Source of the DNA: Leptolinea sp964404415
GTDB taxonomy: Bacteria > Chloroflexota > Anaerolineae > Anaerolineales > Anaerolineaceae
Direction of reading: 5' to 3'
Assembly: GCA_964404415.1 (NCBI GenBank)
Contig: CAYOKC010000189.1
Coordinates: 1 to 5,551, forward strand
DNA: 5,551 nucleotides
Translations under genes and position numbers: made by a program
Notes under the pieces: model-generated
The model's input: the letters and a program-made list of their open reading frames with translations, nothing else
What the model was told of the DNA's origin: nothing
Databases searched by the model: none
In this document: positions 1-5,529 of the stretch, piece by piece
Position numbering within the stretch: position 1 is the first letter of the stretch
Layout: every line of letters begins with the position of its first letter

Positions 1-32
1 ATTCCTGAGCGCCTGATTCCTACACAGACATC

Positions 33-73
33 ACTGGTCGGAACTTATACCCGTATATACGACTCGGTCCGCG
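33..73 (+). repeat. Left copy of 41-bp flanking direct repeat
   Basis: This 41-bp stretch recurs at 5489-5529 in the same orientation with only two differences (positions 35 and 40 here). The 33 bp from 41 to 73 are identical to 5497-5529. Similarity stops sharply on the right at 74 and fades to the left of 33. The repeat contains a 10-bp perfect palindrome, CGTATATACG, at 52-61. The two copies enclose all the genes in the window, which fits recombination or attachment sites, but two copies of a dispersed repeat family would look the same. No integrase gene is present. Confidence 0.9.
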
Positions 74-204
74 CAGGAGTAATAACACTGTCAATTTGAA
101 GACTGCATATCGTGGCCTAATGGGATAGGATCCCGCGATCAACTATAAGAAAATAATCACATCCCCTTGACGCCAATCAGACCCTATACACGCAACCTAA
201 AGGT

Positions 205-561
205 TTAGTCGGGGTAACTTGCTTTCAAATATCCCATTGCCGCGACCAGCACCTCCTCCACCATCCGGTCACGCAAATCAGGGTCTATCAATTTCCGACT
301 GTGGTACAAAATAAATGGGGTATTGACCATCGCCAGCACCGTCCCCGCTGCCAGGAAGGGCTGGCGCGCGGTGAACACGCCTATGTCCATTCCCTTTTGC
401 AAGATTTTCGCCAGTTAACCAACGGTAGCCTGCATCCGCTGATGGTTTTCTGAGGAGCTTTCGTCCCCCACCTCCGGCATCATCCATGCTATACGGTACA
501 GACTGGGATTCTCGCGCGCAAAGGCGATAAAAAAGCACAGCAGGTTTTCCGCCACCGCTGT
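205..561 (-). pseudogene. TetR-family regulator, C-terminal remnant, headless and interrupted by TAA
   Basis: Reading leftwards from about 561, the frame gives a TetR-like ligand-binding region. It includes ENLLCFFIAFARENPSLYRI, then AWMMPEVGDESSSENHQRM, then AKILQKGMDIGVF and FLAAGTVLAMVNTPFILYH, and ends at TAA (205-207). The pattern of an aromatic helix, FARENPxLYR, and a later KGxxxGxF motif is typical of the C-terminal half of TetR repressors, which bind small effectors as dimers. Two defects are visible. The N-terminal helix-turn-helix that would bind DNA is absent: the frame closes at 598-600 and the sequence before it belongs to the hydrolase gene. An in-frame TAA lies at 415-417, where the context VG-stop-LAKILQKG suggests a former CAA glutamine codon. 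A restart at the TTG at 402 would leave only 65 residues. The fragment begins within or just after the end of the hydrolase gene, so it may ride on the same transcript, but it should not make a working repressor. The family call is fairly secure; the exact left and right limits of the homology are not. Confidence 0.65.
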
Positions 562-566
562 TGGCA

Positions 567-1610
567 CTAATCTCTTATGGACGGGATAATACTCTTCTCA
601 AAAAGCAACCAAGGGTCGTGCAGCTTACTGACAATTTTCGATGAAATTGCCACAACCAGGTCTTTTTCTGGAACACAGCAAATCATATTTCCGCCGGACC
701 CTAATGCTGAATAGGCAAAGATGCCCTGCTCTTTCCTCAGCCACCACAAATAGCCGTATTCGTTGGAATTTTGTGCGAGTGACTCATCAATCCACGTCTC
801 TGAAATTACCTGCTGACCATCCCAATTTCCACGGTTTAAGTATAAAAAACCGAACCGCGCCATGTCCCGGGGCGTGATGGTAAGACCCCATCCACCGGTG
901 GTATTGCCCTGTGGATCTGCAACCCACCCGGTTATATTTCCCCCGAACACATCATCCAGCCGGAATGATTTCATTTGGGGATCAGGGATTTCGCGCATTC
1001 CCAGGGGGCGGAACAGGCGCTCGTTCGCAAATTCTCGGGCGCATTGGCCTGTAGTCCGACTGATAATCGCCGAAAGCAGGTGGGTTCCGGCTGTGCAATA
1101 TTGAAACACACCAGGGCATCCTTTCTGCCCCATCAAGTCAAGCGTGAACTTAACCCAATCCTTCTGCCTGCGTAATCGGTCCAGCGGTTCTTGCACTGCG
1201 CCTCCCGGTTTCCAGGTAAAAGGAAACGGCGCGGTCATAGTGAGCAAGTGCTTTATGGTTACGGAGCGTTTTTGGCTTCCGTTGGCAGCAGGAACATATT
1301 CGGGGAAAAAATCCAGCACCTTCTGGTCTGTGCTTTTGATATATCCGGCATCCAATGCAATACCAACCAGGGCAGATATGACGCTTTTGGTTACAGAAGC
1401 AACATGGTGGGTATCCAAGGGCCCATATCCGTTGTAGTATCTTTCAAAGGCGATATACCCCTTCCGTACCACAACTATCCCGTTGATGTTTCGATACTGG
1501 GATTTGACCATCTGATCAAGTACGGCAAACTTTTCAGTATCTATTCCCACGGATGCCGGGTCTGCCGTCTGCCATTCATGGGTAGGCCAGTAATTTCTTT
1601 GCACACTCAT
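567..1610 (-). CDS. Serine hydrolase, beta-lactamase/PBP-like fold (class C-type, Pfam Beta-lactamase family)
   Basis: This intact 347-residue protein has the layout of the serine beta-lactamase-related hydrolases, a family of esterases, peptidases and amide hydrolases. The nucleophile motif SxxK is SVTK (Ser72, Lys75), in the usual HHVASVTKSVISALVGIA context. The second motif begins at Tyr171 (YCTAG, then THLLSAIISRTTG), and the third, KTG-like, motif is GSGG at 304-307 before NMICCVPEKDLVVAISSK. There is no signal peptide or membrane segment, so it should act in the cytoplasm. The second motif lacks the Asn of the YxN of true class C beta-lactamases, so antibiotic lactam hydrolysis should not be assumed. 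The ATG at 1610 is chosen because it overlaps the stop of the upstream ATPase gene (ATGA) and is preceded by AGGGAAG (1619-1625) with 8 nt spacing. The gene ends in TAG. Translational coupling to the ATPase implies a shared function, perhaps detoxification or processing of a small molecule; the substrate is unknown. Confidence 0.9.
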   Translation of the reverse strand: MSVQRNYWPTHEWQTADPASVGIDTEKFAVLDQMVKSQYRNINGIVVVRKGYIAFERYYNGYGPLDTHHVASVTKSVISALVGIALDAGYIKSTDQKVLDFFPEYVPAANGSQKRSVTIKHLLTMTAPFPFTWKPGGAVQEPLDRLRRQKDWVKFTLDLMGQKGCPGVFQYCTAGTHLLSAIISRTTGQCAREFANERLFRPLGMREIPDPQMKSFRLDDVFGGNITGWVADPQGNTTGGWGLTITPRDMARFGFLYLNRGNWDGQQVISETWIDESLAQNSNEYGYLWWLRKEQGIFAYSALGSGGNMICCVPEKDLVVAISSKIVSKLHDPWLLFEKSIIPSIRD

Positions 1611-4045
1611 TGTAAATACTTCCCTGTTAGTGATTGCGGGTTATCTTTCAGCGCCAGGGGGAAACCTTCTGCAATCACCCTGCCTCCCGCGGCGCCCCCA
1701 TCTGGGCCGAGCTCCACGATCCAGTCACACGCTTCAAGAACAGCCAGATCATGCTCGACAACGATGACAGAATTTCCCTTTGCAACCAACTCATCCAACA
1801 GTTGGATAAGCTTGGCAGTATCAAATAAACTCAAACCAGTTGTGGGTTCATCCAACACGTAAAGAATATTACCTTTTCGTCGTCTTCCAATCTCCTTGGC
1901 AATCTTGATCCGCTGCGCCTCACCACCACTCAGGCTTGGGGTAGGTTGGCCTAATTCGATATATCCCATTCCAATCCGATCCAGCACTTTCAGCGTGGAA
2001 GTAATTCCCGGCTGGCCCTCAAAGAGTATCACCGCAGCCGAAACGCTCATTTCAAGGACATCCACGATATTTTTCCCTTTATATCGGATGGATAAGGCAT
2101 CATCATTGTACCTTTTCCCATTGCATTCATGGCAGGTATGGTAGAGAAAGTTATCCCCTCCCAGCCAGATCTTTTCACGTCCGCTGCCGCCGCAAGTCGA
2201 ACAAGCCCCCATCGAATTGAAAGAAAAATGGCCTGCAGATAAATCTTTTTGTATCGCTTCAGGTTGTCGGGCAAACAGGCGGCGGATTTTGTCCCAGATG
2301 CCGATATACGTGGCCGGATTGGAGTTCGCATTTCTGCCGATGGGAACCTGAGACACCTCCGCATAACCGGAGAGATGCTCTATCCCTTCTAATTGGTCCG
2401 CCACGGTTTCAATCGCCGCAATTTCCGCATCGGCATCGACATCGGCTTCATCCATTTCGGTTTCATTATTCTTCCATTGATCGCGGAAATAATCCTTCAA
2501 GAGAGGAATTAACGTGTTCGAAATCAGTGAGCTTTTTCCACTGCCCGAGACACCCGCTATCCCGACCAACACGCCCAAGGGAAGCGCTACGGTTACATCT
2601 TTAAGATTGTTGGTTGCTGCGTGACGGATTATAAGCAAGGGCGTTTCATCACCTGGCACAAAAAGTGTGCGCTTCGACGTCCTGACAGGCATGGAAATTA
2701 TGCCGGAAAGATACTGCCCCGTTAATGATGTGTTGCACTCCAGTAACCCGGCAAGGTCGCCCTGATATACCACCTGTCCACCTTCGATGCCTGCTTTGGG
2801 ACCGATGTCAATAACATGTTCGGCCATTCCAATCGTGTTTCGATCATGTTCTACCACGATCACCGTGTTCCCCAATTCTTTGAGCGCTTTAATCGAGTTT
2901 AACAATTCAAATTTTTCAGATTCATGCAATCCGACAGTAGGTTCGTCGAGAATATAGATTAGTGAATCCAACTTTGACTCTAGATGAGCGTTGAGGAATA
3001 ACCGCTGGATTTCTCCGCCAGAAAGTGTTGGCATTTCCCGGTAAAGAGAGAGGTGTCCCAGGCGGGCTTTGATTAGGCCGTCGGTCTTGCCCAGTATTTC
3101 TTCGAGCAGTATTTTTCCGAATGAGCTAAATGTTCCTTTGTTGGGCAAATTTTCCAGAAATTCCCGCAATTCAGATATCGTCATCAGCCCCAGTTCACCA
3201 ATATGCTTGCCACCCAAAAAGACACGGCGGGCTTCTTCGCCAATTCGGAATCCATGACACGCCGAACAAAATGACATCGTGTAGATACCATGTAAATCAT
3301 CTCCACCTTTATAAAGACGCCCCTGAAAGATTCTCATCAAACAATAACTGCGCTTTTCATAATTGCTATTGACGTGATGGCCGTGGATAATTTCCTCCTT
3401 CACATCATCAGGAATTTGCAAAAAAGGTGTCTTTAAGTAATCGTGAAATTTTTTGCGCATCAGTCGGGTATAACCGGGAGTCATTCCAACCGCGTCAAAA
3501 ACTTCTTGCAGCGTTGTGCGCTCATTGGGAACCAGTTTTTTCATGTTGATTTCAAAATAGGCTCCCCGACCAGAGCATTGTATGCACATGCCATTGGGTG
3601 CATTGTATGAAAAATAACTGGCTGCCAGGTGTTCTTCAATATTCCCGCAATCTTTACAAATCAAGTCAATGCCAACCGGCGCTGCGCAGGAGGAGCAGAT
3701 ATATTGTCCTTCTCCCGCATAAAGAACGGCCAGCATATTCAAGATATTCGTTCTTGAGCCAACCGTTGAACGCGGGTTACTCTGCCGAATAATGCTTTGC
3801 TGTACGGCTATTGTTGGGCATATGCCGGATATATCGTCGAACTGATTCTCTTCAGTAATTCCTGAAAGCAAACCCAACGACCGCAGGTATTGTCTGCGTC
3901 CTTCTTCAAAAATAATATCGAACACCAGGCTGGATTTACCCGAACCACTAATGCCAGTGACGATGATAAGCTGGTCTTTGGGAATGGAAATGTCTATGTT
4001 CTTCAGGTTATGGACTCGAGCGCCTTTTATCGTTATGTTTTTCAT
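1607..4045 (-). CDS. UvrA-like tandem ABC ATPase lacking the UvrB-binding domain (UvrA2/DrrC-type)
   Basis: This 812-residue cytoplasmic protein carries two complete UvrA-type ATPase halves. In the first half, Walker A is GISGSGKSS (31-39), followed by the UvrA hallmark NPRSTVG (90-96), signature LSGGEIQR (341-348), Walker B ILDEPT (365-370) and the switch His400. In the second half, Walker A is GVSGSGKSS (498-506), then IGRNANSNPATYIG (569-582), signature LSGGEAQR (705-712), Walker B VLDEPT (730-735) and His765. Likely zinc ligands are C154/C157 with C260/C263, and C615/C618 with C638/C641 in the classic CX2C-X19-CX2C spacing. It is over 100 residues shorter than canonical UvrA (about 940). 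The missing part matches the UvrB-binding domain: only a CX2C-X9-CX2C piece (117-133) remains there. Proteins of this class, such as Deinococcus UvrA2 and Streptomyces DrrC, are linked to DNA-damage or drug tolerance rather than standard excision repair. The ATG at 4045 has AAGG 7 nt upstream. It starts 40 bp after the AraC-GyrI frame and overlaps the hydrolase by 4 bp. An acidic insert occupies 525-548. The family call is very secure; the function is inferred. Confidence 0.95.
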   Translation of the reverse strand: MKNITIKGARVHNLKNIDISIPKDQLIIVTGISGSGKSSLVFDIIFEEGRRQYLRSLGLLSGITEENQFDDISGICPTIAVQQSIIRQSNPRSTVGSRTNILNMLAVLYAGEGQYICSSCAAPVGIDLICKDCGNIEEHLAASYFSYNAPNGMCIQCSGRGAYFEINMKKLVPNERTTLQEVFDAVGMTPGYTRLMRKKFHDYLKTPFLQIPDDVKEEIIHGHHVNSNYEKRSYCLMRIFQGRLYKGGDDLHGIYTMSFCSACHGFRIGEEARRVFLGGKHIGELGLMTISELREFLENLPNKGTFSSFGKILLEEILGKTDGLIKARLGHLSLYREMPTLSGGEIQRLFLNAHLESKLDSLIYILDEPTVGLHESEKFELLNSIKALKELGNTVIVVEHDRNTIGMAEHVIDIGPKAGIEGGQVVYQGDLAGLLECNTSLTGQYLSGIISMPVRTSKRTLFVPGDETPLLIIRHAATNNLKDVTVALPLGVLVGIAGVSGSGKSSLISNTLIPLLKDYFRDQWKNNETEMDEADVDADAEIAAIETVADQLEGIEHLSGYAEVSQVPIGRNANSNPATYIGIWDKIRRLFARQPEAIQKDLSAGHFSFNSMGACSTCGGSGREKIWLGGDNFLYHTCHECNGKRYNDDALSIRYKGKNIVDVLEMSVSAAVILFEGQPGITSTLKVLDRIGMGYIELGQPTPSLSGGEAQRIKIAKEIGRRRKGNILYVLDEPTTGLSLFDTAKLIQLLDELVAKGNSVIVVEHDLAVLEACDWIVELGPDGGAAGGRVIAEGFPLALKDNPQSLTGKYLQ
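1619..1625 (-). promoter_or_regulatory. Ribosome binding site of the serine hydrolase gene, inside the ATPase coding end
   Basis: AGGGAAG on the minus strand, 8 nt before the hydrolase ATG at 1610. It lies within the last codons of the ATPase gene, as expected for translationally coupled genes with an ATGA overlap. Confidence 0.65.
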
Positions 4046-4052
4046 GAATTGG

Positions 4053-4056
4053 CCTT
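4053..4056 (-). promoter_or_regulatory. Ribosome binding site of the UvrA-like gene
   Basis: AAGG on the minus strand, 7 nt before the ATG at 4045. It supports that ATG as the start, together with the UvrA-type N-terminus (ITIKGARVHNLKNIDI) that follows directly. Confidence 0.6.
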
Positions 4057-4085
4057 ATATTTCTTGAGTGGTTCCCGATTAATGG

Positions 4086-4496
4086 TTAGAAGGGCTTGAT
4101 TGGAATACAGAAATCCATGCAAATCCAGGTGCCAACCGGTCTACCGACAGCCTCGCGATAGATTTCCAACGGAGGCTTATTGTCTGCCTGGTAACCGCTG
4201 ACAGGCAACCATTCAAGCAGCCACTCACCATACAAGTCGTCAATCATCTCACCGATCTGGCTCGCTTGAGAAGTACTGACCTCGATGCGGAAGACAGCGT
4301 ACTTGCCACCTGGTATATCCTGCACGCTGATGACCCCTTGCGCTGCAACGATTTCGCGCGGGATGGTAACGCAAGCATCGTACCGGCTACGGTCATCTGG
4401 CGTGATCTCAGGGTTGTCATGGGGGATGCCAATTACAAGCGTATTGGGTCCGAACAGATTTTTGGCTTCTGTCCACTTGCAAATCCGCTCGAACGC
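4086..4496 (-). pseudogene. In-frame remainder of the GyrI-like effector domain beyond the TAG
   Basis: Reading leftwards directly after the TAG, without any frame change, gives AFERICKWTEAKNLFGPNT, LVIGIPHDNPEITPDD and RSRYDACVTIPREIVAAQ. It continues through IPGGKYAVFRIEV, MIDDLYGEWLLEWLPVSGYQ and PPLEIYREAVG, and ends with WICMDFCIPIKPF before the stop at 4086-4088. This is the rest of a GyrI-like/SbmC ligand-binding domain: the motifs YDACVTIP, GGKYAVF, the WLPxSGY segment and the PxLEIY acidic position are as expected. Together with the upstream part it would complete one AraC-GyrI protein. A GTG at 4325 has AAGGGG 8 nt upstream and could restart translation, but it would yield only the last 79 residues, about half of the ligand domain. 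The sequence is otherwise undamaged, so the stop is recent, a strain variant, an assembly error, or read through. Confidence 0.8.
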
Positions 4497-5048
4497 CTAG
4501 CTGATGCGGCTATCTGGAGCGCCCTTGCGGTATCCCTGGATATGGCGGATGTATGCGACGTGCATGTCGGGTAGTTCCTTCACCTCGATACGCATGGGCA
4601 TCTGACGCTTTTGAGTGTCAGATGCGCTTTGTCCTACATTGTAGCCACTCCCTAAAAATCGATCTTTGCTTGGATTGCGATACTCTTTGCTCAGGTTGCT
4701 CTTTTTCTGGCTGCGAAACATGCTTGGGCTGACCTTAAAATGCGCCCGAAAAGATCGTGAAAAGACAGCCGGACTTGAGAAGCCGCAGGCGACCAGGATG
4801 GTGATGATTGTGTCTTCAGGGTGACTGAGCAATAAATTAGCTGATTTCTCTAACCTTGCCCGCAGGATATATTCCCCCAATGTTTCGCCTGCCAGGCTCT
4901 TGAAAATTCGGTGGAAATGAAAAGGTGAAAAACCAGCCACACCAGCCAATTCGTTTAACGACAGCGGTCGGTCCAGGTTTGTATGAATGTGATTGATTAC
5001 CTGATTCAGACGGTCTACATATTCCTGACGGATACCGCTTGTTTGCAT
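4497..5048 (-). CDS. AraC-family regulator: DNA-binding domain plus start of GyrI-like domain, ended by an in-frame TAG
   Basis: The first part is a canonical AraC DNA-binding domain with two helix-turn-helix units. The run from YVDRLNQVINHIHTNL through LSLNELAGVAGFSPFHFHRI holds the first. ARLEKSANLLL, VACGFSSPAVFSRSFRAHF and SPSMFR form the second, including the GFxSxxxFSRxF signature. A polar linker of about 40 residues follows. Then comes the start of a GyrI-like effector domain (RIEVKELPDMHVAYIRHIQG). Translation ends at TAG (4497-4499), yet the GyrI sequence continues in the same frame down to 4086, so the intended protein is about 320 residues. The ATG at 5048 is preferred because GGTGA lies 7 nt upstream; ATGs at 5051 and 5069 are alternatives, and 5069 has only a weak ribosome site. 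AraC-GyrI proteins usually sense cationic or aromatic compounds and activate neighbouring genes, here most likely the ATPase and hydrolase. Whether the truncated form is active is unknown. Its DNA-binding part is complete, so it could act without an effector. Confidence 0.85.
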   Translation of the reverse strand: MQTSGIRQEYVDRLNQVINHIHTNLDRPLSLNELAGVAGFSPFHFHRIFKSLAGETLGEYILRARLEKSANLLLSHPEDTIITILVACGFSSPAVFSRSFRAHFKVSPSMFRSQKKSNLSKEYRNPSKDRFLGSGYNVGQSASDTQKRQMPMRIEVKELPDMHVAYIRHIQGYRKGAPDSRIS

Positions 5049-5055
5049 CATCTGG

Positions 5056-5060
5056 TCACC
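5056..5060 (-). promoter_or_regulatory. Ribosome binding site deciding the AraC-GyrI start
   Basis: GGTGA on the minus strand, 7 nt before the ATG at 5048 and 4 nt before the ATG at 5051. No comparable site precedes the upstream ATG at 5069. Confidence 0.5.
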
Positions 5061-5087
5061 CGATTTCAAGTTTCAGTTTGTTTTAAT

Positions 5088-5152
5088 GATAACCGATTCT
5101 ATCTACCTGAAATATTACTCCGATAACACCGAGAAAATGTTATCTTGTTATG
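5088..5152. promoter_or_regulatory. Candidate operator: GATAACA/TGTTATC inverted repeat plus half-sites
   Basis: A perfect 7-bp inverted repeat, GATAACA (5122-5128) and TGTTATC (5138-5144), is separated by 9 bp. Extra half-sites are GATAAC at 5088-5093 and TGTTAT at 5146-5151. The cluster lies 40 to 100 bp upstream of the AraC-GyrI start, where a regulator binding site is expected. It could be the autoregulatory site of the AraC protein or the site of another repressor. No convincing -35/-10 pair could be fixed, although TAATAT (minus strand, near 5116) could serve as a -10. Confidence 0.45.
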
Positions 5153-5180
5153 AAAGTCTGATAGGTTCACAAGAATCAAT

Positions 5181-5202
5181 TGAGCGGATAATTAATTGCT
5201 CA
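5181..5202. promoter_or_regulatory. Small dyad with lac-operator-like wording
   Basis: TGAGC (5181-5185) and GCTCA (5198-5202) form a short inverted repeat around the palindrome AATTAATT. The left part, TGAGCGGATAA, happens to match the core of the E. coli lac operator. The dyad is not symmetric about its centre and no LacI-type gene is present, so this is a weak call and may be chance. Confidence 0.2.
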
Positions 5203-5225
5203 TCTGGTACGGGGAAATTGCTGGA

Positions 5226-5354
5226 TTAGCCATTAAAGGTGCTGACGCGTGCAAAGAAGGCCTTGACGATGAACTCGCGCGCCAACAGAGGATCTGCCCG
5301 CTCCAGGACAGGCAAGGCATGTCACAATCGGATCAGTTGATCCTTGTTCAGCAT
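5226..5354 (-). pseudogene. Probable N-terminal remnant of a Crp/Fnr-type regulator, interrupted by TGA
   Basis: From the ATG at 5354 the minus strand reads MLNKDQLIRL, then TGA (5322-5324), then HALPVLERADPLLAREFIV and KAFFARVSTFNG, then TAA (5226-5228). The ATG is preceded by AGGA with a short AT-rich spacer, a good ribosome site. The combination of a short leading helix, an LPVLERADP-like segment and AREFxxxAFFARV resembles the start of cyclic-nucleotide-binding (Crp/Fnr) regulators. In those, the text would normally continue with a P-A-G and EGD cNMP-fold motif. Here similarity is lost after FFARV and the frame closes, so the sensor fold and the helix-turn-helix are missing. The internal TGA sits where a CGA arginine codon would fit. 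The family assignment rests on only about 35 residues and is tentative. That this is decayed coding DNA is more certain than what it encoded. Confidence 0.4.
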
Positions 5355-5414
5355 AAAAAATTCCTAATGTTATTGGTTGTAATACTATGGTTTGATGGTA
5401 GCTGAAATATAAAT

Positions 5415-5450
5415 AAAAAACGCCTCCCATTTTTAGGAAGGCGTTATTTT
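5415..5450. terminator. Hairpin terminator, usable in both directions
   Basis: AACGCCTCCC (5419-5428) pairs with GGAAGGCGTT (5436-5445) across a 7-nt loop with one mismatch. A-runs lie on the left and T-rich sequence on the right. Read on the minus strand, the stem is followed by TTTTTTATTT, the better tail. It therefore looks like the end of a gene transcribed leftwards from beyond the window, but no coding frame reaches it between 5451 and 5551. Confidence 0.8.
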
Positions 5451-5488
5451 GACATAGTAAATTTTGGATTTACCGCATACTGGCAAGC

Positions 5489-5529
5489 ACCGGTCTGAAC
5501 TTATACCCGTATATACGACTCGGTCCGCG
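5489..5529 (+). repeat. Right copy of 41-bp flanking direct repeat
   Basis: This is the second copy of the repeat at 33-73, in the same orientation, with mismatches at 5491 and 5496 and with the palindrome CGTATATACG at 5508-5517. A run of G follows immediately (5529-5535), where the left copy instead has CAGGAG. It lies 39 bp beyond the hairpin terminator. Confidence 0.9.

Noticed and set aside
122..134. GGGAT-AGG-ATCCC hairpin as a terminator for the left genes
   Set aside because: The stem is only 5 bp with a 3-nt loop and no T-run follows on either strand.
1191..1862. 223-residue plus-strand open frame
   Set aside because: It runs antisense across the hydrolase and ATPase genes, shows no recognisable motifs and is a shadow frame.
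1607..4045. Canonical excinuclease UvrA
   Set aside because: Its length, the missing UvrB-binding domain and its place in a regulator-hydrolase operon fit a UvrA2/DrrC-type paralogue instead.
4086..5069. Frameshift between the AraC part and the GyrI part
   Set aside because: Both parts are in the same reading frame; only a single TAG separates them.
205..5354. Reassigned stop codons (alternative genetic code)
   Set aside because: The ATPase and hydrolase contain no internal stops, use CAA/CAG for Gln, and end at TGA and TAG at natural C-termini. The interrupted genes are better explained by decay.
5196..5405. Plus-strand 69-codon frame at the right edge
   Set aside because: It has no recognisable domain, and the minus strand of the same stretch gives a better protein-like reading with a ribosome site.
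33..5529. Terminal repeats of a circular contig
   Set aside because: The copies are internal, differ at two positions and have different flanking sequence on both sides, unlike an assembly overlap.
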